A stretch of 64,000 nucleotides of DNA from Lachnoanaerobaculum gingivalis. GTDB taxonomy: Bacteria > Bacillota > Clostridia > Lachnospirales > Lachnospiraceae. The stretch spans positions 62,001 through 126,000 of the forward strand of contig NZ_RRCO01000007.1 in the NCBI RefSeq assembly GCF_003862475.1, in the 5' to 3' direction. Shown here piece after piece: positions 8,234 through 16,887 of this stretch. The notes under the pieces are model-generated. The model made no database searches. It had not been told where the DNA came from and saw only the letters and a list, made by a program, of their open reading frames with translations. A program made the translations under genes and the position numbers. Each line of letters begins with the position of its first letter. Position 1 is the stretch's first letter.

Positions 8234-11200
8234 CTAAAACAATTCCTCTTTCTGTCTTTCAAGCAAACTTATAGTAAATTCCATCCTGTCCTCGGTTGAG
8301 ATTTTCTCCTTATCCCTATACTCCCAGTTCAATACCTTATCATATTTTACAGACAAATTCTTTCCGAAAGACTTTAAGAAAGCATCCAGGTTATCCATTT
8401 TTATATCCTTATTTTCTCTCATTGTCCACTTTATCTGCAACTTATTCACAATAATATCGGTTATAAACATACTGCTTGCCAGGGCCTTTATTCTTGCAAC
8501 ATACAAAAGATTGGCAACAGACTTCGGCATCTCACCGAATCTGTCTATAAGCTCATCCTGCATATCAAGGAAATCCTCCTCGGTTTTTACCAATGCTATC
8601 TTTTTATATATCTCAAGTTTTGTCTCTTCATTGGAAATATAGCTGCTTGGAATGTAGGCACTGCTGTCTATCTCCACGCTTGCCTCCACTTCCTCTTCCA
8701 CAGGCTTTCCTGTCTTTAAAGCTCTTACGGCAGTGTTTAAAAGTTTCACATACAGATCATATCCTACTTCTTCCATATGGCCATGCTGTGTTACACCAAG
8801 CACATTTCCCGCTCCTCTTATCTCAAGATCTCTCATCGCAATCTTTATTCCGGAACCGAGTTCCGTAAACTCTCTTATTGCCTTAAGTCTCTTTGAAGCT
8901 TCCTCGGACAAAAGTTTATTTCTTGTATACATAAGGAAGGCATAGGCACTTCTTTTGCTTCTTCCTACTCTACCTCTAAGCTGATAAAGCTGTGAGAGTC
9001 CAAGTCTGTCCGCATCATGAACAATTATGGTATTGGCATTAGGAACATCAAGGCCTGTCTCCACTATGGTTGTGGTTACCAATACATCGACATCACCATT
9101 GATAAAATCGACCATTCTTTCTTCCAAATGTCTCTCATCCATTCTTCCATGCACATATTCCACATTTATATCAGGTAGGAGTGCTCTGACATGTGCGGCA
9201 ACTTCTTCTATATTGTTGACTCTGTTATACAGATAGTACACCTGACCGCCTCTGGCAACCTCTCTTCTGATAGCCTCTTTAACAGTCTCATCATGATACT
9301 CCATTACATAGGTTTGTATCGGCTTTCTGTCAACAGGCGGCTCTTCCAATACCGACAGATCTCTGATACCTGAAAGTGACATATGAAGCGTTCTGGGTAT
9401 AGGTGTTGCGGTAAGCGTAAGCACATTTACATTTTCACAAAGCTGCTTTAATTTCTCCTTATGCCTTACACCGAATCTTTGCTCCTCATCCACTATTACA
9501 AGTCCGAGTTTTTTCGGCACTACATCCTTTGATAAAAGTCTGTGAGTTCCTATCACTATATCCACAAGCCCTTTTTCCAGATCACTGACAGTCTGATTCT
9601 GCTCTTTCTTTGTATTAAATCTTGAAAGCAAACCTATTTTTACAGGAAAATCTTTCATTCTCTGGACAAATGTATTGTAATGCTGCCTTGCAAGAATAGT
9701 TGTCGGAACAAGGTAAAGTACCTGATATCCTTCCTGTATTACCTTAAATGCAATTCTTAAGGCAATCTCGGTCTTACCATATCCCACATCTCCGCATATC
9801 AGACGATCCATTATCTTTCCGCTCTCCAAATCTCTCTTGGCATCCTCTATGGCTTTTATCTGATCATAGGTCTCCTCATACTCAAACATTTCTTCAAACT
9901 CTCTTTGCCAAAGAGTATCCTCGCCATATGATACGCCCTGTCCTTTAAGCCTTGCGGCATAGAGTTCCACAAGCTCTTTAGCCATCTCTTCGACTTCAGT
10001 CTTTACTCTTGATTTGGTCTTGCTCCACTCCACTCCGCCAAGCTTATTGAGTTTAGGCTTTTTTATTTCTCCACTGCCGTATTTTTGTATTCTGTTCAGC
10101 TTTGAAACCGGTACAAAGCAGTTGTCACCACCCTGATATTCGATTTTTACATAGTCCTTAATTACATCGTCTCTTTCTATCTTCTCTATACCTTTATAGA
10201 TTCCAAGACCATGATCTTCATGTACTATATAATCACCTATATGCAATTCGCTTAATGAGGTTACTCTGTCTCCCTCATATTCTTTTTCTCTTCTCTTTTT
10301 CTTCTTAGGACTTTTAAAAATATCAGTTTCCGAGATCAACGCAAAATTGATTGCCGGATACTCAAAGCCGGAGTGAATATTCCCAACAAGTATTGCAATC
10401 TGCCCCGGAGCGATACTTACATCTTTTTCCCCTTCCGAAAAGAAAGCATCCAAGGAATAATCATTTCTAAAACTGTCGGCAAGTCTCTTTGCTCTGGTCT
10501 TTGAGGCACAAACAAGAGCGACTCTGGTTTTATTCGACCTGTACTTTTTTAAATCGTCAACAAGATTTGTAAAATCTTCATGGTATACTCCGCTCATTCT
10601 TGAAAACACGGAGTACATTGCTTTGATTTCCAATTCCTTTATTCTGTTATCAAGCCCTGTAAGTGCAATACTCGGCGCTTTATTTAAGCTGTGAAACACC
10701 TCATCAGCTCCGAATATATCGGGAATATCCTCTTTTTTGTACTGCCCCGATTCTATTCTTCCAGCTGCACTTTGATTATATTCATCCTCCGTTTTTCTTG
10801 CCTTGTCCATTGTTCTTGCAGGCTCATCAATATATATAAGAGTATTTTTATAATCAAAATATCTTAAAAATGACTGTTCACCTCCAAGTACCTTTTCTCT
10901 TGCCGGATAGATATTTACATATTCAAGCTCATCTATTGATCTTTGACTTGCGGGATCGAAGCTTTTCATAGCATCTATTTCATCATCCCAAAGTTCTATT
11001 CTTACAGGATATTCTTCAGTAAGCGGAAAAATATCTATTATTCCACCTCTTATGGAAAACTGTCCGGGATTGCTTGTTTCAAAGCTTCTCTCATAGCCTA
11101 TATCCGTCAGGTTTTTTGATATCTCTTCTATATCGATAATATCTTCTTTTTTAATCTCCAAAGTAGTTTCACAAAACTTATGATAATCTTCAAGCTTATC

Positions 11201-11572
11201 CATAAGGGCATCCACAGTTGTTACTATGACTCCGCTCTTATCTTCTCTTAAATGTTTCCATACTTCCACTCTTTTTTCTGTTATCTGTGAGGATCTTATA
11301 TCTGCCGTAAAAAACAAAAGATCCCTTGCAGGATACAGGTAAACCTCGTCCAAAAAGCAGCCTATATCTTCATATAGCCTGCTCGCATTGTCCTCATCAT
11401 ATGATATAACAAGTTTCCAAGCCTTTTCTTCTTTCATCAGCTCGGAAATCAGATGTGCTTTTCCCGGCTCAGACATATCACTGACCTGTACCGGGAATTT
11501 TTCTTTTTTTATACTTTCTTCTAAAGATTCAAAATCCGCTAATCTTTTTAAGGGATTTTCAAATAAACTCAT
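8234..11572 (-). CDS. mfd: Transcription-repair coupling factor
   Basis: Large ATP-driven DNA translocase that removes RNA polymerase stalled at lesions and recruits UvrA. At 1112 residues it is near the usual 1150. The order of domains is normal: UvrB-like N-terminal region (VYLYPARDLLFF), RNA-polymerase-interacting CarD-like domain (HIGDYIVHEDHGLGIYKG), helicase motor with Walker A GDVGYGKTE, DEEQ box in VIVDEEQRFGVRH, TATPIPRTL and QLRGRVGRS, then the C-terminal TRCF domain. The start ATG has AAGGAAG upstream and lies eight bases after the pth stop, the usual pth-mfd arrangement in Firmicutes. Last gene of the five-gene run xpaC-telA-scrB-pth-mfd. Confidence 0.97.
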   Translation of the reverse strand: MSLFENPLKRLADFESLEESIKKEKFPVQVSDMSEPGKAHLISELMKEEKAWKLVISYDEDNASRLYEDIGCFLDEVYLYPARDLLFFTADIRSSQITEKRVEVWKHLREDKSGVIVTTVDALMDKLEDYHKFCETTLEIKKEDIIDIEEISKNLTDIGYERSFETSNPGQFSIRGGIIDIFPLTEEYPVRIELWDDEIDAMKSFDPASQRSIDELEYVNIYPAREKVLGGEQSFLRYFDYKNTLIYIDEPARTMDKARKTEDEYNQSAAGRIESGQYKKEDIPDIFGADEVFHSLNKAPSIALTGLDNRIKELEIKAMYSVFSRMSGVYHEDFTNLVDDLKKYRSNKTRVALVCASKTRAKRLADSFRNDYSLDAFFSEGEKDVSIAPGQIAILVGNIHSGFEYPAINFALISETDIFKSPKKKKRREKEYEGDRVTSLSELHIGDYIVHEDHGLGIYKGIEKIERDDVIKDYVKIEYQGGDNCFVPVSKLNRIQKYGSGEIKKPKLNKLGGVEWSKTKSRVKTEVEEMAKELVELYAARLKGQGVSYGEDTLWQREFEEMFEYEETYDQIKAIEDAKRDLESGKIMDRLICGDVGYGKTEIALRIAFKVIQEGYQVLYLVPTTILARQHYNTFVQRMKDFPVKIGLLSRFNTKKEQNQTVSDLEKGLVDIVIGTHRLLSKDVVPKKLGLVIVDEEQRFGVRHKEKLKQLCENVNVLTLTATPIPRTLHMSLSGIRDLSVLEEPPVDRKPIQTYVMEYHDETVKEAIRREVARGGQVYYLYNRVNNIEEVAAHVRALLPDINVEYVHGRMDERHLEERMVDFINGDVDVLVTTTIVETGLDVPNANTIIVHDADRLGLSQLYQLRGRVGRSKRSAYAFLMYTRNKLLSEEASKRLKAIREFTELGSGIKIAMRDLEIRGAGNVLGVTQHGHMEEVGYDLYVKLLNTAVRALKTGKPVEEEVEASVEIDSSAYIPSSYISNEETKLEIYKKIALVKTEEDFLDMQDELIDRFGEMPKSVANLLYVARIKALASSMFITDIIVNKLQIKWTMRENKDIKMDNLDAFLKSFGKNLSVKYDKVLNWEYRDKEKISTEDRMEFTISLLERQKEELF

Positions 11573-11580
11573 AATCTTCC

Positions 11581-12153
11581 TTACTTTGTCTTTTTGGTAT
11601 TGTATCTGTTCATTGCAGTGTCGTACTGACCGTTCACCATAAGCTTTATCGCTTCTATGGCATCAGATGCCGCCTCATCCAAAAGTTTCTTGTCTGTATC
11701 GCCAAATCTGCCAAGTACATGATCTGCCAGATCCATCTTCGCCGGCTTTTCACCTACTCCCACCTTGACTCTCGGAAAATCGGATGTTCCCATATGTGCA
11801 ATCAATGACTTGATACCATTGTGACCGCCTGCACTTCCCTTTAATCTGATACGCAAATTTCCCGGTTCCAAGTTTATATCATCATAAACCACTATTACAT
11901 CTGCCGCCTCTATCTTAAAATAATCCATAAAGGCTCTCACAGATTCTCCGCTATTGTTCATATAAGTCTGCGGCTCCAAAATAATTGCCTTTTCATTACC
12001 TATTCTGACCTTTGCAAAAAGTCCCTTATATTTTCTTTCGGATATATCCTCGCCAAGCTCATATGCAAGTTTTTCCACAACATAAAAACCCGCATTATGT
12101 CTGGTATTTACATACTCTCTTCCGGGATTACCCAAACCAACTATTAACTTCAT
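11581..12153 (-). CDS. pth: Peptidyl-tRNA hydrolase
   Basis: Releases the peptide from peptidyl-tRNA that drops off the ribosome. The start is taken at MKLIVGLGNPG, giving 190 residues, the normal length; the frame is open further to an ATG at 12210, which would add 19 residues (MALLGILKNL...) not usual in the family. Neither start has a strong ribosome binding site, so the longer form cannot be excluded. Motifs: GLGNPG, catalytic-histidine segment NTRHNAGF, PQTYMNNSGESV, VYDDINLEPG and KGSAGGHNGIKS. It follows scrB closely and precedes mfd by eight bases. Confidence 0.95.
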   Translation of the reverse strand: MKLIVGLGNPGREYVNTRHNAGFYVVEKLAYELGEDISERKYKGLFAKVRIGNEKAIILEPQTYMNNSGESVRAFMDYFKIEAADVIVVYDDINLEPGNLRIRLKGSAGGHNGIKSLIAHMGTSDFPRVKVGVGEKPAKMDLADHVLGRFGDTDKKLLDEAASDAIEAIKLMVNGQYDTAMNRYNTKKTK

Positions 12154-12217
12154 TTTACTTTCTTTTCTATCTTTATCAAATAAATTCTTTAATATACCAA
12201 GTAATGCCATTGTAAAA

Positions 12218-13555
12218 TTATATATCCAAACTGTAGAGCATTCCTCTTATATTTCCGGACACCTTTATCTCTTTATACTCTGACGGATACATTCTTGTAG
12301 ACATCACCTGTTTACCGTCATTTACAAATATTTCCACAGAACTTGCATCAATCATAAGTCTTAGATTTTCTATACTCTTGGTTCTTAAAAATCTTTTTTC
12401 TCTACCATATCCGTTTGCAATAAATGAAAGCTCCAAATCCCCTCTGCCTGCATCAAAATCAAGCTTTAAAGTATCAAATATTTCTATCTCAAACCTATCA
12501 CCGAAGTTTTGAAGTTCTAAATCAAATGCTCTCTTATCATCCAAAACTTTATAAGAAGTATTTTCTTCGTCATACTCAAACAGCTCTTTTCTTAAGTGTT
12601 CAAATTCTTTAACAGGCTTCATATACAATGTATTATTGGCAAAGTCAAGCTCTCTGAATACACTCATACAATGCTGATATCCGTATTCTATAGTGGGATT
12701 TGTATAGCTTGCATCAGGCATACCCATCCATCCAAGCAGCAGTCTTCTTCCGTCATGTACAAATGTCTGTGGTGCGTAAAAGTCAAATCCGAAGTCAGCT
12801 TCCTTATACTCTGTTATAAAACCGTTGGTCCTAAAATCCCCTTCTATAATAAAGTATCCGCAGGAGTAAATATTTTGGAATTCATACTTTCCTCCCTCAA
12901 GCCCCTGTGGACATGCCATCAAAATCCATTGTCCGTTTATCTCAAAAAGGTCCGGACATTCCCACATATATCCGATTCTTGCCATGGTCTCAAATGTACG
13001 GATATGCTTCCAGTTATCGAGATCTTCAGACTCAAAAACCAGCACTTCTCCCTTATCTTCCATAGTTCTGGCACCGATTACCATGTAGTATTTGCCCTCA
13101 TATTCAAATACCTTCGGATCTCTTACATGGCAGGACAGTCCTTCCGGGTAGTCCTTATTATACATAACTACCTTACCCGAATCCGCATTTATCCCGTCCT
13201 TACTTGTTACATGAACGGTATTATTCTCTCTACCCTCGTATATATAGTCAAAGTCTCCATCTTTTTTTACATTTCCGGTATAGAAGATATGCATGATATC
13301 ATCCTTTATAATAGCCGAGCCTGAGTATGCACCGTTTTTATTATAGTCATACTCAGGTGAAAGGAATATCGGTGCTTCCTCCCAGTTTATAAGATCCTTT
13401 GACTTTAGATGTGCCCAGTATTTATTACCACCTGTCGGCTCATATGCGTACTGATAAAACACATGATAATATCCTTTAAAAAAGCAAAGCCCGTTAGGAT
13501 CGTTCAGCCATCCGCTCTTTGGTTCTATATGATATTTTTGTCTCCAATTATTCAT
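12218..13555 (-). CDS. scrB: Sucrose-6-phosphate hydrolase (GH32)
   Basis: Glycoside hydrolase family 32 enzyme of 445 residues that splits sucrose 6-phosphate or sucrose/fructosides into fructose and glucose (phosphate). All three active-site blocks are visible: WLNDPNG with the nucleophile aspartate near the N terminus, RDPKVF with the transition-state aspartate, and WECPDLF with the acid/base glutamate; SGSAI and the C-terminal beta-sandwich also fit. No signal peptide, so it is cytoplasmic, consistent with ScrB/SacA. No sucrose PTS or LacI regulator is nearby; instead it is embedded between telA and pth, which is unusual. Phosphorylated or free sucrose as substrate is therefore undecided. 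Confidence 0.92.
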   Translation of the reverse strand: MNNWRQKYHIEPKSGWLNDPNGLCFFKGYYHVFYQYAYEPTGGNKYWAHLKSKDLINWEEAPIFLSPEYDYNKNGAYSGSAIIKDDIMHIFYTGNVKKDGDFDYIYEGRENNTVHVTSKDGINADSGKVVMYNKDYPEGLSCHVRDPKVFEYEGKYYMVIGARTMEDKGEVLVFESEDLDNWKHIRTFETMARIGYMWECPDLFEINGQWILMACPQGLEGGKYEFQNIYSCGYFIIEGDFRTNGFITEYKEADFGFDFYAPQTFVHDGRRLLLGWMGMPDASYTNPTIEYGYQHCMSVFRELDFANNTLYMKPVKEFEHLRKELFEYDEENTSYKVLDDKRAFDLELQNFGDRFEIEIFDTLKLDFDAGRGDLELSFIANGYGREKRFLRTKSIENLRLMIDASSVEIFVNDGKQVMSTRMYPSEYKEIKVSGNIRGMLYSLDI

Positions 13556-13567
13556 TTTATTTCCTAT

Positions 13568-14761
13568 CTATTGATTATCACTTACCTGTCTGTTACTGAT
13601 TTCAAGAAGCTTACTTCTCATTTCATTTTCTATATTTCTTAACTCGGCTTCCGCTTCTTTTCTTTTCTTTCTACCCTCATCCTGTATCTTTATAACTTCA
13701 TCAAATGTGGATATAAGAGTTTTATTTGTGCTCTTTAATGTCTCAATATCTATTATTCCACGCTCGGATTCCTTGGCTGTTTCTATGGTAGCGGCCTTTA
13801 AGCTTTCGGCATTTTTCTTTAAAAGCTCATTGGTCATATCCGACACAGCCTTTTGTGCCTTTGCGGCATCTGTGGAATGCTTTAATCCTATAGCTATTAC
13901 CATCTGATTTTTCCAAAGCGGAATGGTGTTTACAATGGTTGACTGTATCTTATCGGACATCATGGAATCATTGTTTTGAATAAGTCTTATCTGAGGTGCC
14001 ATCTGTAATGATACCGTCTTTGTAAGTTCCAGATCATGTATCTTCTTTTCAAAGCGGTTTATCATCTGTGAAAAGTCTTTTGCCTTTTGTGTATCCTCAG
14101 GCAGTCCGCTTTCATCAGCTTTTTTTATAAGTTCAGGCAACTCTACATTATTTGCTCTCTCAAGCCTTTTCTTTCCTGCCATAATATACATTGACAGTTC
14201 CTTGTAGTAGTTCATATTGAGCTCATACATCTTATCAAGCATCAGTACATCCTTCATCAAGGTTACCTGATGATCCTCTAAAGCCTTTGAAATATTATTG
14301 ACATTTACTTCCACCTTGTCATACTTCGCCTTAATATTTGCAAGCTTATTTCCGCTCTTTTTGAAAAATCCGAAAAATCCCTTGTCCTCTTCATCAATCT
14401 CCAGTGAACGGATCTCACCCACCACTCCGGCAAGCATATCGCCTATCTCACCAAGATCCTTGGTCTTAACTCTTTCAAGAGCATTCTCAGAAAATTCGGC
14501 AATCTTTTTTTGACTTCCGACTCCATATGTAAGTACAGCCTGTGAATTGCTTATATCTATTTTAGAAGAAAACTCCTCTACAAGTCTTTCTTCTTCAGGT
14601 GAAAGTTTTATCTGAGGTGTACTCTCAGGCTTGGCAGCCTCCACTACAACAGTTTCAGGTGCCTTCTCCTCAATGTCGAAGGTCAGACTTGGACCTTCCT
14701 TTAACATATCATCCAGTGAATCCATATTTATTTCATTGTTCTTTAATTCATTATCATTCAT
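13568..14761 (-). CDS. telA: Toxic anion resistance protein, TelA/KlaA family
   Basis: Cytoplasmic, strongly helical protein of 397 residues of the TelA family, named from plasmid tellurite resistance genes; its biochemical role is still unclear, with links to stress and antimicrobial tolerance. Visible family traits are the long charged coiled-coil segments, the central MLDKMYELNMNYYKELSMYI region and LQMAPQIRLIQNNDSMMSDK. The frame opens five codons earlier at 14776, but the chosen ATG at 14761 has AGGTGAG at good distance and only four bases separate it from the xpaC stop. It forms a pair with the upstream XpaC-like gene, an association common in Firmicutes. Confidence 0.92.
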   Translation of the reverse strand: MNDNELKNNEINMDSLDDMLKEGPSLTFDIEEKAPETVVVEAAKPESTPQIKLSPEEERLVEEFSSKIDISNSQAVLTYGVGSQKKIAEFSENALERVKTKDLGEIGDMLAGVVGEIRSLEIDEEDKGFFGFFKKSGNKLANIKAKYDKVEVNVNNISKALEDHQVTLMKDVLMLDKMYELNMNYYKELSMYIMAGKKRLERANNVELPELIKKADESGLPEDTQKAKDFSQMINRFEKKIHDLELTKTVSLQMAPQIRLIQNNDSMMSDKIQSTIVNTIPLWKNQMVIAIGLKHSTDAAKAQKAVSDMTNELLKKNAESLKAATIETAKESERGIIDIETLKSTNKTLISTFDEVIKIQDEGRKKRKEAEAELRNIENEMRSKLLEISNRQVSDNQ

Positions 14762-14765
14762 AGTC

Positions 14766-15890
14766 TCACCTCTCATCTTCTTTAATTCCGCCTCCTATCA
14801 GTCCTTCTTTTGCAAGCATAACTTTTAATAATGCCGCATCGGTGTCCGCATCAAATGCGGTATCCTTAAAAAGACGGTTTTGGAATTCACCACAAGCTTC
14901 ATTTATAGAATCTATCGTCAATTCGATCTCGTTTTTAGTATTTATAATATCACTGTCAGGGGATAAAACATTGTCAAAGTCGGAATATGTCTTTATAAGC
15001 TTTACAGTTGTAGGTAAATAATACTTCATAAGCTTATAAAGCTTCTCTGTTTCCTTAGGCTCCTTTTCTACCCTGTCAATTATTGCAGTAAGTATAGTCT
15101 CCAGTTTTGTAAGCTTGGATGACATAGGCTCCTTTGTTATTCCAAGATGTAATTCTTTGATAGATATTATATACTCTCTACCCTCAGATATAAGGCTTCC
15201 GTCTTTAATATCAACCTTTTTCTCAATTATATCATTCTTTCTTTGTTCGGATTTTCTTTGCTCCTCCAGCGCTAAATAGCCTTTATATACATCATGACTT
15301 AACATAAAGCATTTATTTTCTTTATCCAAATGCCCCTGTGTGAAAATCCTTTTTTCTATCATTTTCTTTAAATTATTTGCAACGACTTCGGGACTTTCAT
15401 TTGAAAATTTTGCAATGTCTTCTATGTTCATATAAGTCCTACCATTCATTATACGATAATATTTGTCCGCCTTTTCAACCAGACTAAGATCACTGATTGC
15501 CGGAAATGCAAGAAATGCTCCTATTCCAAAAAATGGTATAAGTGCAATCATCGGCACAATCCAGCCTACAAATGACGCAGGAAGTACAGTCAGTGTAAGT
15601 ACAAGTATCGGAATACCGAAAAATATCATCATAGGTACTCCGACAAATATCCTTATAAACAGATCCGATCTGTTGGTCCTTAAATAAATATTTGCCATAT
15701 TGCTTTTATTTACCTTTACACTCACTGCATTCTTATTATAATTTTCCTTTGTAAGATTGTTCACTTCCCTCAGGCTGTCAACAACATTGTCTGCAAATTT
15801 CTTTGCATTATTTCCTATATCCGTTTCATCAAAAATATGATCTATATAACCTCTGATACCGTTCCAATCCTTTTTTTCCTGCATACTCAA
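14766..15890 (-). CDS. XpaC-like protein (5-bromo-4-chloroindolyl phosphate hydrolysis family)
   Basis: A 374-residue protein with two closely spaced membrane helices (about 75-125, LFIRIFVGVPMMIFFG and MIALIPFFGIGAFLAF) flanked by charged cytoplasmic parts, as in the XpaC family named after a Bacillus subtilis locus. The C-terminal region (TKLETILTAIIDRVEKEPKE and MKYYLPTTVKLIKTY) is the conserved helical part. Partner of the TelA gene four bases downstream. First gene of the minus-strand operon that continues to mfd, so its promoter must lie in the gap toward the divergent tetR gene. Enzyme activity is uncertain; the name reflects the family only. Confidence 0.85.
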   Translation of the reverse strand: MSMQEKKDWNGIRGYIDHIFDETDIGNNAKKFADNVVDSLREVNNLTKENYNKNAVSVKVNKSNMANIYLRTNRSDLFIRIFVGVPMMIFFGIPILVLTLTVLPASFVGWIVPMIALIPFFGIGAFLAFPAISDLSLVEKADKYYRIMNGRTYMNIEDIAKFSNESPEVVANNLKKMIEKRIFTQGHLDKENKCFMLSHDVYKGYLALEEQRKSEQRKNDIIEKKVDIKDGSLISEGREYIISIKELHLGITKEPMSSKLTKLETILTAIIDRVEKEPKETEKLYKLMKYYLPTTVKLIKTYSDFDNVLSPDSDIINTKNEIELTIDSINEACGEFQNRLFKDTAFDADTDAALLKVMLAKEGLIGGGIKEDER

Positions 15891-16113
15891 CCTTCACCTC
15901 GTCTCTATTTTATTGGTAAACTTCTGAATATATTAACATTTTTATTATCCCACATCTTTATCAAGTTATCAATATTAAAGACATTTTACCCCACGAGTGC
16001 CGCTTCATCCATACAGGCTTTCTTTTATATAAGATATTTTTTGCTTAATTTTTTTTGAACCCTCTGCCCTTTTTAAAAGTTTTGAAGAAATAAAATGTTA
16101 TATTTTAACAAAA

Positions 16114-16153
16114 AATATGCAATGAATATTGTGAATTATATTCATTGCATATT
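16114..16153. promoter_or_regulatory. Perfect 16-bp inverted repeat, operator candidate 1 for TetR
   Basis: Arms AATATGCAATGAATAT and ATATTCATTGCATATT are perfect complements around an 8-base loop. It contains ATGAATA-N10-TATTCAT, the same core and spacing as the second palindrome at 16176-16203. It covers the presumed -35 hexamer TTGCAT (16145-16150) of the tetR promoter. The rest of the gap 15891-16225 shows nothing else recognisable beyond AT-rich DNA. Confidence 0.7.
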
Positions 16154-16173
16154 GTTGATTTTAGAATTATACT
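16145..16173 (+). promoter_or_regulatory. Probable tetR promoter
   Basis: TTGCAT (16145-16150) and TATACT (16168-16173) with a 17-base spacer. The -35 lies inside palindrome 1, and the start point would fall inside palindrome 2, a layout suited to autorepression. Confidence 0.6.
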
Positions 16174-16175
16174 AT

Positions 16176-16203
16176 CTATGAATAATAAAGCATATATTCA
16201 TAG
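16176..16203. promoter_or_regulatory. Inverted repeat, operator candidate 2 for TetR
   Basis: Arms CTATGAATA and TATTCATAG around a 10-base spacer. It repeats the ATGAATA-N10-TATTCAT core of palindrome 1 and sits 22 bases before the tetR ATG. Confidence 0.65.
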
Positions 16204-16225
16204 TGCTGTTTTATAAAGGAGTAGT

Positions 16226-16822
16226 ATGGGAAGAGCATTCAGTGAAGAGGAAAAGGAAAAAATAAAAGAAGATGTTATGGAAACTGCTCTTGAGCTGTTT
16301 CATAATAATGGAGCAAAGTCACTTAGTATTTCAGTTTTGACAAAAAGAGTCGGTATTGCACAGGGAAGCTTTTATAATTTTTGGAAGGATAAGGATTCAC
16401 TTATCATTGACCTGGCGGCATATAGATCCGGACAAAAACTAAAAGCTCTTGAATCCGTATTTTCAAGTTCACTTGATGACCCTGTAGGATTTTTAACTGA
16501 TGTCATCTATAAATACTCTCTTGACTTGATGATAAAGATAAAAACACAGCCTATATATGAGGAAGCCTTTAAAATACTCAAAGTTAAAAAAGCTGATGAA
16601 ATAAATCAAATAGAAAGTCTGTATGGAGAGTTTTTAAAAAAACTTGTAGCTTACTGGAGAGAAAATAAAGCTATAAAGTATGCTGATGAGAAAGGTCTTG
16701 CCAATGCCTTTATAGGTAGCTTTTTATTTTGTTCAGAACATCATCTCTTTGATGAGAAATATTTTGAAGATATACTAAAAACTTACATATCAGGAATAGT
16801 CAAAAAGTACATTAAGCTGTGA
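16226..16822 (+). CDS. TetR family transcriptional regulator
   Basis: A 198-residue regulator. The N-terminal 60 residues form the TetR-type helix-turn-helix (METALELFHNNGAKSLSISV, then RVGIAQGSFYNFWKDKDSLI), with the typical SFYNFWKDKDSL recognition-helix end; the remainder is the helical ligand-binding and dimer domain. A GGAG site lies before the ATG. Two palindromes with the same half-site overlap its promoter, so it very probably represses itself. It stands 65 bases before the PEP-synthase-like and MATE genes on the same strand, which are the likely targets of its regulation through shared transcription. The inducer may be a drug or metabolite exported or modified by those proteins. Confidence 0.93.
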   Translation: MGRAFSEEEKEKIKEDVMETALELFHNNGAKSLSISVLTKRVGIAQGSFYNFWKDKDSLIIDLAAYRSGQKLKALESVFSSSLDDPVGFLTDVIYKYSLDLMIKIKTQPIYEEAFKILKVKKADEINQIESLYGEFLKKLVAYWRENKAIKYADEKGLANAFIGSFLFCSEHHLFDEKYFEDILKTYISGIVKKYIKL

Positions 16823-16887
16823 TATTTTAAAGCTTTATATATTTTATACATACAGTAAGGTCATTTATTTAAATAAAAGGGGGAGAT

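Noticed and set aside
12596-13324. 242-residue open frame on the plus strand
   Set aside because: Entirely antisense to scrB, which has all GH32 active-site motifs; no upstream ribosome binding site.
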